Assembly (NCBI GenBank): GCA_022822275.1
Contig: JAJEBZ010000111.1
Coordinates: 1 to 35,573 of the forward strand
Direction of reading: 5' to 3'
DNA length: 35,573 bases
From: Candidatus Poribacteria bacterium
Lineage (GTDB): Bacteria; Poribacteria; WGA-4E; WGA-3G
Part shown: piece by piece, positions 23,715 to 31,964 of the stretch
How the letters are laid out: the number at the start of each line of letters is the position of its first letter
Position numbering within the stretch: the stretch's first letter is position 1
Notes under the pieces: generated by a model
What the model was told of the DNA's origin: nothing
Database searches by the model: none
The model's input: only the letters and a program-made list of their open reading frames with translations
Program-made: the position numbers and the translations under genes

Positions 23715-25037
23715 TTACTTTTTCTGCCCGATGGCGTATAGTGCGTCATAACTGCGCAAGTACAATGTGCCATCTGCAATAACTGGGGATGCTGCCACGG
23801 TTTCGTCAATGGAATTCGTCGCCACGATTTCAAATTCGCGTCCTGCCTTAACAACGGTGACAACACCGTCCCGAGCTGCTAAATAGAGATGGCCGTTAGC
23901 ATAGACAGGTGAGGAACGATGTCTGTGACGGTGTGTTCGCATCCGATAAAGTTGTTCGCCGGTTTTGGCATCAATACAGATAAGATCACCGTTTTCTCTG
24001 CAGAGATAAACAAGCCCATCATGGATAAGAGGGGAAGGTACGTCTGGTGTGCCTCGTCCAAGTTTCCAGATTTGCCACTTGGTGTCTGTAATATCTCCTG
24101 TTCCCGATGGGTCTAAACCCAGAACAGGTCCGTTCTTTGCAGAAGGCACCACAATAAGTCCTTCTGTTGCTACAGGTGATGCAACCAAACGGAATGAGGG
24201 ATTATAGCTGTTTTGAGGATTTATGCCACCACACCGCCAAATTTCTGTGCCATCTTCAAGATTGTGTGCAGTTACATAGTCTGCACCGTGAACAACAAGA
24301 AATTCGCGTTCTGCATCCCGGTAAAGAATTGGAGAGGTATAGGCGTGTTCACATTCTCTCCTTGCATCGCTTTTGCGGTCATGCTTCCAGATCTCTTCAC
24401 CAGTCATTTTGTCCAGCGCAAGCACTAACCATGCGTTGCTATGGATGAGTTGAAGGTATAACTTATCTTTATCTAAAATCGGTGACATTGACATAAGAAA
24501 GCCGAGTCTAAACCGACCGTAACGTTCCTCAAGATTTGTCTGCCAGATAGGATTTCCTTCAATATCATAGCAGGCAAGATCACCTGTTCCGAGAAACGCC
24601 CAGACATGCTTACCATCAGTCGTTGGCGAAGGCGCAGCGAAGTTGACTTCATCACCGCGGGAAGTGCGATTACCTTGTGCCATTGTGCGTTTCCACAGTT
24701 CTTCTCCTTGCGTGCTAATACACATGAGAACGAGGGAAGTTTCTTCAGCGGATGTTAGGAAGATTTTCTTTCCCCACACAACGGGTGTGGAAGCTGCTTC
24801 ACCCGGTAACGGAAATCGCCAGCGGACATTGTCTGTCTGTGTCCACTGAGTTGGCACATCAGTTTCAGAACTGATGCCATCGTTATTTGGTCCCCGCCAC
24901 TGATTCCAATTATTTGAGGATGTGGTTGTAGGAACAGTGGTTGTATCAGATACATTTTGGGCACAACTCGTTATAAAGATAGCAAGTGTTATCAAACTCA
25001 GAATAGTTAGTGCATTTCTAAAGACCTTTTTCATCAT
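23715..25037 (-). CDS. PQQ-like beta-propeller lipoprotein
   Basis: The 440-residue protein has a lipoprotein-type N-terminus ending in FITSC (Cys around residue 25). A WNQWRGPNNDGIS start and repeated propeller blades follow (GEELWKRTMAQG, GNPIWQTNLEERYG, GEEIWKHDRKSD, GTEIWRCGG, GEQLYRMRTH). Such eight-bladed PQQ-like repeats occur in BamB-like proteins and secreted scaffolds. No PQQ or metal ligand set is evident, so enzymatic dehydrogenase activity is unlikely. GGAGGG precedes an ATG pair at 25037/25034, which I prefer to an ATG 6 codons upstream. It follows the universal stress protein gene by 27 bp and precedes mrp by 2 bp. Confidence 0.85.
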   Translation of the reverse strand: MMKKVFRNALTILSLITLAIFITSCAQNVSDTTTVPTTTSSNNWNQWRGPNNDGISSETDVPTQWTQTDNVRWRFPLPGEAASTPVVWGKKIFLTSAEETSLVLMCISTQGEELWKRTMAQGNRTSRGDEVNFAAPSPTTDGKHVWAFLGTGDLACYDIEGNPIWQTNLEERYGRFRLGFLMSMSPILDKDKLYLQLIHSNAWLVLALDKMTGEEIWKHDRKSDARRECEHAYTSPILYRDAEREFLVVHGADYVTAHNLEDGTEIWRCGGINPQNSYNPSFRLVASPVATEGLIVVPSAKNGPVLGLDPSGTGDITDTKWQIWKLGRGTPDVPSPLIHDGLVYLCRENGDLICIDAKTGEQLYRMRTHRHRHRSSPVYANGHLYLAARDGVVTVVKAGREFEIVATNSIDETVAASPVIADGTLYLRSYDALYAIGQKK

Positions 25038-25064
25038 CGTGTCCCTCCGTTTCATTAGTTCCGT

Positions 25065-26981
25065 TTAGTTTTCTTGGCTATTTCCATTGCTTGATTGTTG
25101 GTAGTATTCGCCTAATACTTCATTTGCGAGGCTTCTACCATCTTCTATGACACGTGCGGCGAAGTCGAGCGTAACCTGTGAAATACCCATCTCCTGTGCG
25201 CGCTGTTCAATGCGTGTTTGCGTGATGTTTCGCATAAATCCTGCGGGAACTAAGTTCAACCGTTCTACTGCATCATCTGTCCATTGTATGCTACTTTCAA
25301 AGGCAGCGGTGGTTTCAGTGTTTTGTTTTTCAGATTGCGTTTGCATGGCTTTAAGTTCGGGGGCATCTTCACGTACTGCTGCTGCTTCACCCATGCTGTC
25401 GTCAATGATTTGCATGGCAAATTCATTTGTGATCGTGCTGATTTTTTGGGAACGGGCAGATTTTTCTATCCGTGCTTTCACATTGCGCCGCATATAACCA
25501 CGTGGTACGGTGCGTAACGCTTTCTTTGATTGTTCAGACCATTGCAAGCGAACACCATCAAAAGTTTCCTCTTCTGCAGTGCCACCTTCATCAATTGCGA
25601 TGTGTTCAAGCGAATCTTTGTCAACCATTTGGAACCGTTCTGGTGGAGAACTACAGACAGGACATTTGACGGGTTGATGATTGTGTGCTGCGTAGCCACA
25701 TTCCCCGCAGATATAGGTTTGTACAGCACCAGCTTCTAAAACCTTCTGCTCTGCTATCTCTTTTGCGACACGCGTTAGTTTTTCTGAGGCGCGCTGTGGC
25801 ATAATCGCTTCCATCGCTTTATCAATCACACTTTCGGTAATTACGGAATGACCACGTTCTATAGCGAATCGGTGCACTGCAGTTTTGGCAATGCCGCGTA
25901 CTAATGGCGGTGCTTTCTCCATCCGATCCATCGCCTCTTGTGTCCAAACGAGGGTCTCCTCTGCCTTTACATCAATTTGCGGAAAATAACGTTGACTTGA
26001 GAGCAGCACGTTGCATGGGGCAAGTCGTAGCAGGTTTTCAGCTGTGCTCCCGATGTCTGAATCTTGTTCATTATGCACACCGATTCTACCTATAACAAGG
26101 AGCCATGGCTCGGTTTTTCGCGTGTATTGTAAGATTTTTTCATACGCTTTGCCATCAAGGAGGGTAATCTTGAGTTGATAGTCATGTTCCTCTTTAGCGA
26201 TAGAACGGGCAACTTCAAGATGAGACTGGTAGATTTTTGCAAGGCCTGTATCAATAACTTCCTCGTGTAGTTGCTCCTGTTCTTTGAATCTAAAGGTTCT
26301 CGCTGCACGTTCCGTTAGCACATTCACAACGGAATTGAATACAATATAATGCAGATAGGGGTCGTAAACACCGACAGCTTCCACCTGTCTGTTGAATTTT
26401 TGTCCGAGACGTATTGCGGTTTTCAATCCTGAGAAAGATTCAGGGCTTCCGTCAATACCGACGAGGATATTACCGGTTTGTTCTTTTATGGGTTCAAGGT
26501 TTCGCACGATGAGCGTGTCAGTTGTGATGCGCCGAACAACGCGTTCACACACACCGCCGATGAGGCTATCCTTGACTGCCCCCATGCCGAGTGCCCCCAT
26601 GATCACCAAATCGTATTCGCTTTCTTGAATGTCTTCTACCAGTTTGATGTAGTGTTTGCCTTCGGGCATTTTCGGTTCAAACGGAATATTAAACTTTTCG
26701 CATTTCTGTTTCATTACCTCAAGATATGAATCCGAAATGAGTTGAAGGCCCATTGTAATGAGTGTATCGTGTATGCGGCGCTGTTTTTCAAGCTCAACTT
26801 CATCTTGATATTCTTCCGGCAGCGTATATTCCATCTGCTTGAAACGGACATCGTGCATCTTTGCAGCATAGACGTGTGATCCGATCAACTGCGAATCAAA
26901 TTGCTTCGCAAATTCAACAGCTAAGTCAATACTGGCATCGGAATAATCTGAATTATCAACCGGAACGTATATTCTTTTCAT
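25065..26981 (-). CDS. Tandem UspA protein with three PCP_red domains and a rubredoxin-like zinc/iron knuckle
   Basis: This 638-residue protein has an unusual layout. UspA domain 1 covers about 1-160 and UspA domain 2 about 170-328. Domain 2 carries the full ATP-binding pattern G-2x-G-9x-GS (298-312); domain 1 has GG in place of the final GS. Next come PCP_red unit 1 (346-394, MDRMEKAPPLVRGIAKTAVH), a rubredoxin-like knuckle with YICGECGY and CPVCSSPPERF (Cys425, 428, 440, 443), and PCP_red units 2 (about 481-530) and 3 (about 567-614). The four cysteines could hold iron or zinc. I infer a cytoplasmic sensor or adaptor joining nucleotide binding and redox. It follows the cytochrome oxidase genes by 35 bp and leads into the PQQ, Mrp and zinc-ribbon genes. 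Confidence 0.8.
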   Translation of the reverse strand: MKRIYVPVDNSDYSDASIDLAVEFAKQFDSQLIGSHVYAAKMHDVRFKQMEYTLPEEYQDEVELEKQRRIHDTLITMGLQLISDSYLEVMKQKCEKFNIPFEPKMPEGKHYIKLVEDIQESEYDLVIMGALGMGAVKDSLIGGVCERVVRRITTDTLIVRNLEPIKEQTGNILVGIDGSPESFSGLKTAIRLGQKFNRQVEAVGVYDPYLHYIVFNSVVNVLTERAARTFRFKEQEQLHEEVIDTGLAKIYQSHLEVARSIAKEEHDYQLKITLLDGKAYEKILQYTRKTEPWLLVIGRIGVHNEQDSDIGSTAENLLRLAPCNVLLSSQRYFPQIDVKAEETLVWTQEAMDRMEKAPPLVRGIAKTAVHRFAIERGHSVITESVIDKAMEAIMPQRASEKLTRVAKEIAEQKVLEAGAVQTYICGECGYAAHNHQPVKCPVCSSPPERFQMVDKDSLEHIAIDEGGTAEEETFDGVRLQWSEQSKKALRTVPRGYMRRNVKARIEKSARSQKISTITNEFAMQIIDDSMGEAAAVREDAPELKAMQTQSEKQNTETTAAFESSIQWTDDAVERLNLVPAGFMRNITQTRIEQRAQEMGISQVTLDFAARVIEDGRSLANEVLGEYYQQSSNGNSQEN

Positions 26982-27016
26982 ATTTTTTTAACTCATTGTC
27001 GTTCAATAAAAGGGAT

Positions 27017-27289
27017 TTACTCTGTTTTCGTGTCATTATAAGGCTTGTAACGAGAACCGATAACACCTCCGAGGATATGTGCAAGTAGTACCGCTGGCCA
27101 TAAATAGACCATTGCTGTTTGCCATTGCCAGTGGAGAACAAAACGTCGAACAACAAAGTTTAGTACAATTGGTATGTATAGACATCTACTCCAAGGACGA
27201 CTAAACTTTTTATATCGTACCCGTAAAAAACCGAAAGGAAAATGAACCACAAACGCAGCAATGGAAATTAAAAGGTTTATATCCTTCAT
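27017..27289 (-). CDS. Small membrane protein at the end of the cox cluster
   Basis: The 90-residue protein has two or three membrane segments (about 5-22, 38-55 and 60-79) with a basic stretch RVRYKKFSRPWSR between the first two. Its ATG overlaps the SCO1/SenC stop as ATGA, so the two are co-translated. The family is not recognised. Its place among oxidase genes suggests a minor assembly or accessory subunit, which is inference only. Confidence 0.6.
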   Translation of the reverse strand: MKDINLLISIAAFVVHFPFGFLRVRYKKFSRPWSRCLYIPIVLNFVVRRFVLHWQWQTAMVYLWPAVLLAHILGGVIGSRYKPYNDTKTE

Positions 27290-27921
27290 TTTTTAAGGAG
27301 TGCTTTGACATCCTCGCGTAAAGTGTTCATCATGGGTTTGCTACGACTATCGTAGTAGTCATGAATGTATCCATCTGGTGTTACGAGAGCAAACCTCGTA
27401 CTATGGGGAAACCCGCCTCCATGATCTCCAGCGGCTAATTTGAAACCTTCGTTAGCCAATTGGTATATCTGTTCCTTTTCACCTGTTAGGAAATGCCATC
27501 GTTCTTGGTCTGCTCCATATTGCACTGCATAACGCGTGAGTACATCTGGCGTGTCTCTTTCAGGGTCAACTGTGAAGGAAACGAAATAGACGGGTTCTGC
27601 ATTGAATTCCGATTGTAGTTTAACCATTTCCTCTGTCATTATAGGGCAAATTGTCGGACAGTGCGTAAATATAAAATCTGCGATCCAGATTTTTCCTTTC
27701 AAGTCAGATAATTTTACTGGCTGTTCTTTCTGATTCGTGAGAGCGAAATCGGGAACGTTGATTGGATCGTCCTTTTGGGTTATCTCCTGTTTTTTATTGA
27801 AAACTAACCATAGATTGAGTATTGAAATCCCGATAACAATTAGTCCAAGTACTATCCATGGTAATGTTTTTTTGTCAATTTTTCGTTCATCTTCGCTGAG
27901 GTGCCCTTCCTGATTTTCCAT
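27286..27921 (-). CDS. sco: SCO1/SenC/PrrC-family copper chaperone
   Basis: The 211-residue protein has an N-terminal membrane anchor (about 21-42) and a thioredoxin-like domain. The copper site is complete: Cys88 and Cys92 in HCPTIC, and His173 in GGFPHSTRF. SFTVDPERDTPDVLTRYA is the family hallmark. SCO proteins deliver copper to, or reduce, the CuA centre of cytochrome c oxidase subunit II outside the membrane, which fits its place next to the cox genes. The domain faces the periplasm. It is 36 bp after the subunit IV gene. Confidence 0.92.
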   Translation of the reverse strand: MENQEGHLSEDERKIDKKTLPWIVLGLIVIGISILNLWLVFNKKQEITQKDDPINVPDFALTNQKEQPVKLSDLKGKIWIADFIFTHCPTICPIMTEEMVKLQSEFNAEPVYFVSFTVDPERDTPDVLTRYAVQYGADQERWHFLTGEKEQIYQLANEGFKLAAGDHGGGFPHSTRFALVTPDGYIHDYYDSRSKPMMNTLREDVKALLKK

Positions 27922-27957
27922 AATTGTCGTCCCTGAGTTGATAGAGTTTTCCGAATT

Positions 27958-28293
27958 TTAGTGGGCGTTTGTATCAGCGGACTCTGCAGCAGGTGCTACT
28001 TCATCAAGTCGTGAATCGTTAGTGAGATCGGGCATGAGCATAATGACAAGGAAAACGCATATAAGAAACGGTGTAATCACAATTACTGCTAAAGTGCGTT
28101 TTTCAAGTTTCAGATGCATAAAATAGGCAGCAACTAAGAACGCCTTACCGCATGCCAAACCGATGAGTAGGATAGCTTTGAGCACAACAGAGTATTCGGG
28201 AATTGCAACCCCAATTTCAATGGCAGTCAGGATAGCAAGCCACAAGAAGATGTACATATACTTCGGATGTTCTTTATGTCCATTTTGAGCCAT
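27958..28293 (-). CDS. Cytochrome c oxidase subunit IV family protein
   Basis: The 111-residue protein has three membrane helices and the start KYMYIFLWLAILTAIEIGVA, followed by LIGLACGKAFLVAAYFMHLKLEKR. This is the typical pattern of bacterial subunit IV (CyoD/CtaF-like). It stabilises the oxidase complex and has no redox centres. The tail after residue 88 is acidic and hydrophilic. AGGAGG lies just before the ATG, and the gene follows subunit III by 12 bp. Confidence 0.85.
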   Translation of the reverse strand: MAQNGHKEHPKYMYIFLWLAILTAIEIGVAIPEYSVVLKAILLIGLACGKAFLVAAYFMHLKLEKRTLAVIVITPFLICVFLVIMLMPDLTNDSRLDEVAPAAESADTNAH

Positions 28294-28305
28294 ATTTATG
28301 TCCTC

Positions 28306-28956
28306 CTACAGTAGATAGATGAAAGTGAAAACCATAATCCAAATGAGGTCAACGAAGTGCCAATAGAGTCCAACGATTTCAACCTCATGGTGAAAATCAG
28401 CTGTATATCTTCCCCGTAAACCATTTATCAATATAACAGCAAGATAAATCACACCACCGGTTACGTGCAAGCCGTGGAATCCGGTGATAGTATAGAAAGT
28501 TGGACCGAAGAGTGTTGAACCACTAATTGTGTCGCCGGACAAACCGTGTTCTGGAATCCCAGTGAGTGTTAATCCATGTTTTATCAGATGTGTCCATTCA
28601 TACGCTTGCAGTCCAAGAAATATCACACCGCCTAAGATGGTCAAGCCAAGGAACGTACACATCCGAGACACGTTTCCTTTCTGAATTGACTCTAAGGCTT
28701 TAACCATTGTGACGCTACTGCAGATTAGTAGAAACGTCATACCTGCAGTTAGGTTGATACCGAGTATTTCACTTGGGGGAACCCATCCGAGTGCGCCAGC
28801 ACCAGCGCGGAGTGCAGCATAAACTGCAAGCAATGCACCGAACGACATGGTATCCCCGATGAGGAATATCCACATGCCGAGTTTGCCGAGGCTATCAGGT
28901 GTAAGCGAAGGTTCGTATACGTCTTCTGTATGTTCTAAAGTGGTAGCTTGTTCCAC
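28306..28956 (-). CDS. coxC: Cytochrome c oxidase subunit III (first of two copies)
   Basis: The 216-residue protein has about five membrane helices. It carries LGMWIFLIGDTMSFGALLAVYAALRAG, LQAYEWTHLIKHG, FYTITGFHGLHVTGGVIYLAVI and HHEVEIVGLYWHFVDLIWIMVFTFIYLL, all subunit III hallmarks. Translation appears to begin at GTG (28956), with AGGAGT 8 nt upstream; no ATG fits before the first motif. It lacks the first two helices of long CoxC forms, as usual for this short class. A second, more divergent subunit III-like gene lies at 30176-30766. Confidence 0.9.
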   Translation of the reverse strand: MEQATTLEHTEDVYEPSLTPDSLGKLGMWIFLIGDTMSFGALLAVYAALRAGAGALGWVPPSEILGINLTAGMTFLLICSSVTMVKALESIQKGNVSRMCTFLGLTILGGVIFLGLQAYEWTHLIKHGLTLTGIPEHGLSGDTISGSTLFGPTFYTITGFHGLHVTGGVIYLAVILINGLRGRYTADFHHEVEIVGLYWHFVDLIWIMVFTFIYLL

Positions 28957-29024
28957 TATACTTCACTCCTTTTTTATTGAAATGCCAAGCACAGTAAATT
29001 TGTGCTTCATATTAGTATTTTTTA

Positions 29025-29894
29025 TTAATGCGTGCCAACTTCAATACGTTTTTCTGCTATAGCTGCCATTTCGTTGTCAATCTCGAACCCGATAAAGTTT
29101 CGTCCCTCTTTTCGTGCTGCGACTCCAGTAGAACCCGAACCAGCAAAAGGGTCACATACGATAGAACCTTCAGCAGAGAAGATTCGGATGAGGTGTTGCA
29201 GCAAAGGCACGGGTTTGGCAGCGATATGCCCAAATTTCTCACGAGGTTTAGGCACAGGGATGACAGTGCCAGGGAATCGGTCTTTTTCAAGAACCGGTTC
29301 AGAAACATCAATGAGCCCTGTCTGGTGTTGTAGCCAATTGTCCACAAACGTTCCTTCCCGTGGAGCTTGTGCTAATATAATAACTTCCATCTGTGGCTTG
29401 AGTTGCGGGGTTTTCCTGCCGCCTAAAGCCTTGATTATCCTCTCTTTTTCATCAGTAGGCAGATTACGTTTTCGGACGAAATGGTCCTGTTTAAATGCTT
29501 TTGCTTGTCCTTCGTATTTCCACGCCAACAGATCACGTATTTCAAAACCAGCTTCCTCTATAGCGATAGTTGCTCTATGTGAAAGTCGTGGGTGCGAAAA
29601 ACAGAGTACGAACCCACCTGGTTTGATAATCCGTTTCCACTGTTCTGCAATCGGTTTCAGGAATCGGTATAGATTTTGTCCTTGTGCTTTGTCAAACTTC
29701 ATCCCGACAGGTAACCCACCAATAACGCCTTTTTTCTGTCTGGACCTTATTCGTTGTGTATCCCAACTGTCGTCCATCCCATCAAGGAAGTAGGGCGGAT
29801 CTGTCAGGATGAGAGACACGGTTTGCGGTGCGACTTTGGACATCCCTTTACGGCAGTCAATACATTTTATCCAAGAGTCCCCATTTTTTTTCAT
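29025..29894 (-). CDS. Adenine-specific-type DNA methyltransferase within the cox cluster
   Basis: The 289-residue protein has beta-class motif order: DPPY at 32-35 (ILTDPPYFLDG) first and the SAM-binding DPFAGSGSTGVAA at about 248-260 later. GGFVLCFSHPRL lies in between. It is a stand-alone N6-adenine or N4-cytosine methyltransferase; no endonuclease or specificity subunit adjoins it. It sits in the same direction between the CPNC protein gene and subunit III, with 42 bp and 68 bp gaps, interrupting an otherwise pure oxidase cluster. GAGG precedes the ATG. It is probably an insertion into the cluster, though no inverted repeats or duplications were found at its edges. Confidence 0.88.
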   Translation of the reverse strand: MKKNGDSWIKCIDCRKGMSKVAPQTVSLILTDPPYFLDGMDDSWDTQRIRSRQKKGVIGGLPVGMKFDKAQGQNLYRFLKPIAEQWKRIIKPGGFVLCFSHPRLSHRATIAIEEAGFEIRDLLAWKYEGQAKAFKQDHFVRKRNLPTDEKERIIKALGGRKTPQLKPQMEVIILAQAPREGTFVDNWLQHQTGLIDVSEPVLEKDRFPGTVIPVPKPREKFGHIAAKPVPLLQHLIRIFSAEGSIVCDPFAGSGSTGVAARKEGRNFIGFEIDNEMAAIAEKRIEVGTH

Positions 29895-29936
29895 TGCTGC
29901 CTCGTAGTGTATATCCTTTTCTTTATGAAATGAACT

Positions 29937-30164
29937 CTATACCTTCAGGTTCCTGTTTGCACGTTGGAATTGATAGAAAATGCTTCCCCCGATCACGCCA
30001 ACAACCGTGAATGGCATCGCCATCATAAACAAGATACTCCAATTAAATCCCCTCGCTATTGGTTCGTCAAGGTTCTTACAATTAGGGCATGCGTCAACTA
30101 TGAGGGGAAAAAGCAAACCCACAAATCCAATCACCAGCACCCATAAAACTATTTGGCGAAACAT
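29937..30164 (-). CDS. Small CPNC-motif membrane protein of the cox cluster
   Basis: The 75-residue protein has an N-terminal hydrophobic signal-like helix (about 4-23). A short outside segment with ACPNCKNL follows, then a second helix from about residue 42 with SILFMMAMPFTVVGVIGG. Similar small proteins with a CPxC motif and the LFMMAMPF helix occur in oxidase clusters of other bacteria. The paired cysteines could bind copper. The ATG at 30164 is chosen because GGAGGT is 4-5 nt upstream; earlier in-frame ATGs lie inside the subunit III gene. It follows the second subunit III gene by 11 bp. Confidence 0.7.
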   Translation of the reverse strand: MFRQIVLWVLVIGFVGLLFPLIVDACPNCKNLDEPIARGFNWSILFMMAMPFTVVGVIGGSIFYQFQRANRNLKV

Positions 30165-30175
30165 AAACACCTCCA

Positions 30176-30766
30176 TTATGCGAAATATACCAGAAAATAA
30201 AGGACGGGCCATAGGGCAACCACATATATCCAATAGATCGTGCAGGTTTCAACCCCTATATACCTGTCAACGGAAAACCTTCCTGCTATTGCTTTACCGA
30301 TAACGATTATTAACCAAATTACTGCGCCCAACACATGCACTGCATGGCATCCGATTAGCACATAAAAGATACCACCATATATACCAGATTGAAGGGTTAA
30401 TCCTTTACCTATAAGTTGTATCCATTCACTCCCTTGGATGATTAGAAACAGCAAACCTAACGTGCCTGTAAAGATCAGATAATGTCGGAGTTGCTTAACT
30501 TTATCATTCTGTATTGCACGCAGGGACAGATACATCGTATAACCGCTGATGATTAGCAGGGCGGTATTGATACCTGTTACTAAACGTGGGAGTTGGATAT
30601 TAGCGTGTGACAACGGGGGCCACAGATCACTGCCCATGCGAAATACCAGAAACGTCCCGATAAGACCAGCGAATAACATCGTTTCAGCACCAAGCAGGAT
30701 TAAAACGCCTAATTTGGCATTGCTTAACGGACGATTTCCAGTAAATTCCAACTCGCTATGTGTCAT
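30176..30766 (-). CDS. Cytochrome c oxidase subunit III-like protein (second copy)
   Basis: The 196-residue protein has about five membrane helices with LGVLILLGAETMLFAGLIGTFLVFR, LIIQGSEWIQLIGKGLTL, FYVLIGCHAVHVLGAVIWLII and VETCTIYWIYVVALWPVLYFLVYFA. These match subunit III of heme-copper oxidases, but the protein diverges clearly from the copy at 28306. The conserved Glu-Trp and His pairs are kept. Its start overlaps the end of the small membrane protein gene by 11 bp. Two subunit III-type genes in one cluster are also seen in some caa3-type oxidase operons. Confidence 0.85.
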   Translation of the reverse strand: MTHSELEFTGNRPLSNAKLGVLILLGAETMLFAGLIGTFLVFRMGSDLWPPLSHANIQLPRLVTGINTALLIISGYTMYLSLRAIQNDKVKQLRHYLIFTGTLGLLFLIIQGSEWIQLIGKGLTLQSGIYGGIFYVLIGCHAVHVLGAVIWLIIVIGKAIAGRFSVDRYIGVETCTIYWIYVVALWPVLYFLVYFA

Positions 30767-31007
30767 TTTTCCGTATTCTTTTCCTCACAATCGAAGTAAC
30801 AAGTTCGTATATTCCAGCACTAATTAGAAAAAATCCTATAACGCCAGCAACAATTGTTGTGATAATTTCCACAATTTTCTTAACAGGGGGTGACGCTTCA
30901 AACCCATAAACTAATCCCAACATAGTAAGGGTAAATAATCCAACAAACAGCAAACACAATATAAGGAGTACTATACGATTTCGTTTACGGATGTCTTGTT
31001 CGTTCAC
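30756..31007 (-). CDS. Small two-helix membrane protein
   Basis: The 83-residue protein has two membrane helices (about 10-33 and 41-63) with short basic ends (RKRNR near the start, RKRIRKN at the end). The family is not recognised. It seems to start at GTG (31007), with GGAG 8 nt before it. Its end overlaps the second subunit III gene by 11 bp and it follows ctaB by 21 bp, so it is certainly within the oxidase transcription unit. A small accessory subunit is plausible but unproven. Confidence 0.6.
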   Translation of the reverse strand: MNEQDIRKRNRIVLLILCLLFVGLFTLTMLGLVYGFEASPPVKKIVEIITTIVAGVIGFFLISAGIYELVTSIVRKRIRKNDT

Positions 31008-31028
31008 TTGTTGTCTCCAATAAAAAAA

Positions 31029-31955
31029 CTATATTTTGTCAAGTGCCATCGTAATAAAGATCAATGGTAAATACAGCAAAGATGCGTACAGGACATACCG
31101 TGCTGCTTTCACTGTTTGTGTTTTCTGTAGATAGATTCCACTTATGAGAAACATGCCACCGATGAGCAGTGCTGCAAGAAAATAATAACTCCCAGAAATA
31201 CTGAACACCGTAGGAAGCAGTCCGATTCCAAATAGTGCTATGCAGTTAACCACAATCTGATGACATGTGCTCTTTCCATCTGGGTGAATAACAGGTAATA
31301 GTCTTAAAGCCGCCTTTGCGTAATCTTCACGATAGATATACGCTATTGCAAGAGAATGTGGTAATTGCCATAGAAAGAGAATTGCGAATAGGACCCATGC
31401 TGAAGCGGAAAGTGTGCCCTGTGCTGCAACCCAACCGACGACAGGGGGCAATGCCCCTGGAACTGCACCGACAAGTGTACACAAGGATGTTTTTCGCTTA
31501 AGTGGTGTATATCCAAACAGATAACTCACAACAATTATAGAAATAATGAAACCACTAAGTGGGTTTATAAAAACTGTCAGGTATAGCATTCCACAACCCG
31601 TTAACACGACACAGAAAAGCAATGCTTGTGTGGGTTGTAGTCTACCTGCTGGTAGAGGTCTTTGCTGTGTACGCTGCATCAGAGAGTCTATATCACGTTC
31701 CAAATATTGGTTTAGACCTAAGACACCCGCGGCAGTTAATCCTGAGCCGATAAGCGTATTTAGAAATCCTATCCAATTCAAAGCACCATTAGTACCCAGA
31801 TAATATCCTGCAGCAGTTGTAATTAATATCATCGCAACCAATCTCGGTTTTGTGAGTTGAATATAGTCGTCTATTGTTCTCACTAAAACATTGGTTCTTG
31901 AAGAATGGGTTGCCACTTTACTACTCTCTGGCAATGTTACTGTTGTTGATCTCAT
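31029..31955 (-). CDS. ctaB: Protoheme IX farnesyltransferase (heme O synthase)
   Basis: The 308-residue protein has about eight to nine membrane helices and the prenyltransferase signature LNQYLERDIDSLMQRTQQRPLPAG, preceded by LTKPRLVAMILITTAAGY. A second Asp-rich loop follows near YREDYAKAALRLLPV. It adds a farnesyl group to heme B, giving heme O, the first step to heme A. The next step is provided by the ctaA gene directly upstream (9 bp). All key motifs are present. Confidence 0.93.
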   Translation of the reverse strand: MRSTTVTLPESSKVATHSSRTNVLVRTIDDYIQLTKPRLVAMILITTAAGYYLGTNGALNWIGFLNTLIGSGLTAAGVLGLNQYLERDIDSLMQRTQQRPLPAGRLQPTQALLFCVVLTGCGMLYLTVFINPLSGFIISIIVVSYLFGYTPLKRKTSLCTLVGAVPGALPPVVGWVAAQGTLSASAWVLFAILFLWQLPHSLAIAYIYREDYAKAALRLLPVIHPDGKSTCHQIVVNCIALFGIGLLPTVFSISGSYYFLAALLIGGMFLISGIYLQKTQTVKAARYVLYASLLYLPLIFITMALDKI

Positions 31956-31964
31956 TGTTTTATC

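Noticed and set aside
29032-29793. 253-residue open frame on the plus strand opposite the methyltransferase gene
   Set aside because: It is antisense to a gene with clear DPPY and SAM-binding motifs and its translation shows no recognisable domain.
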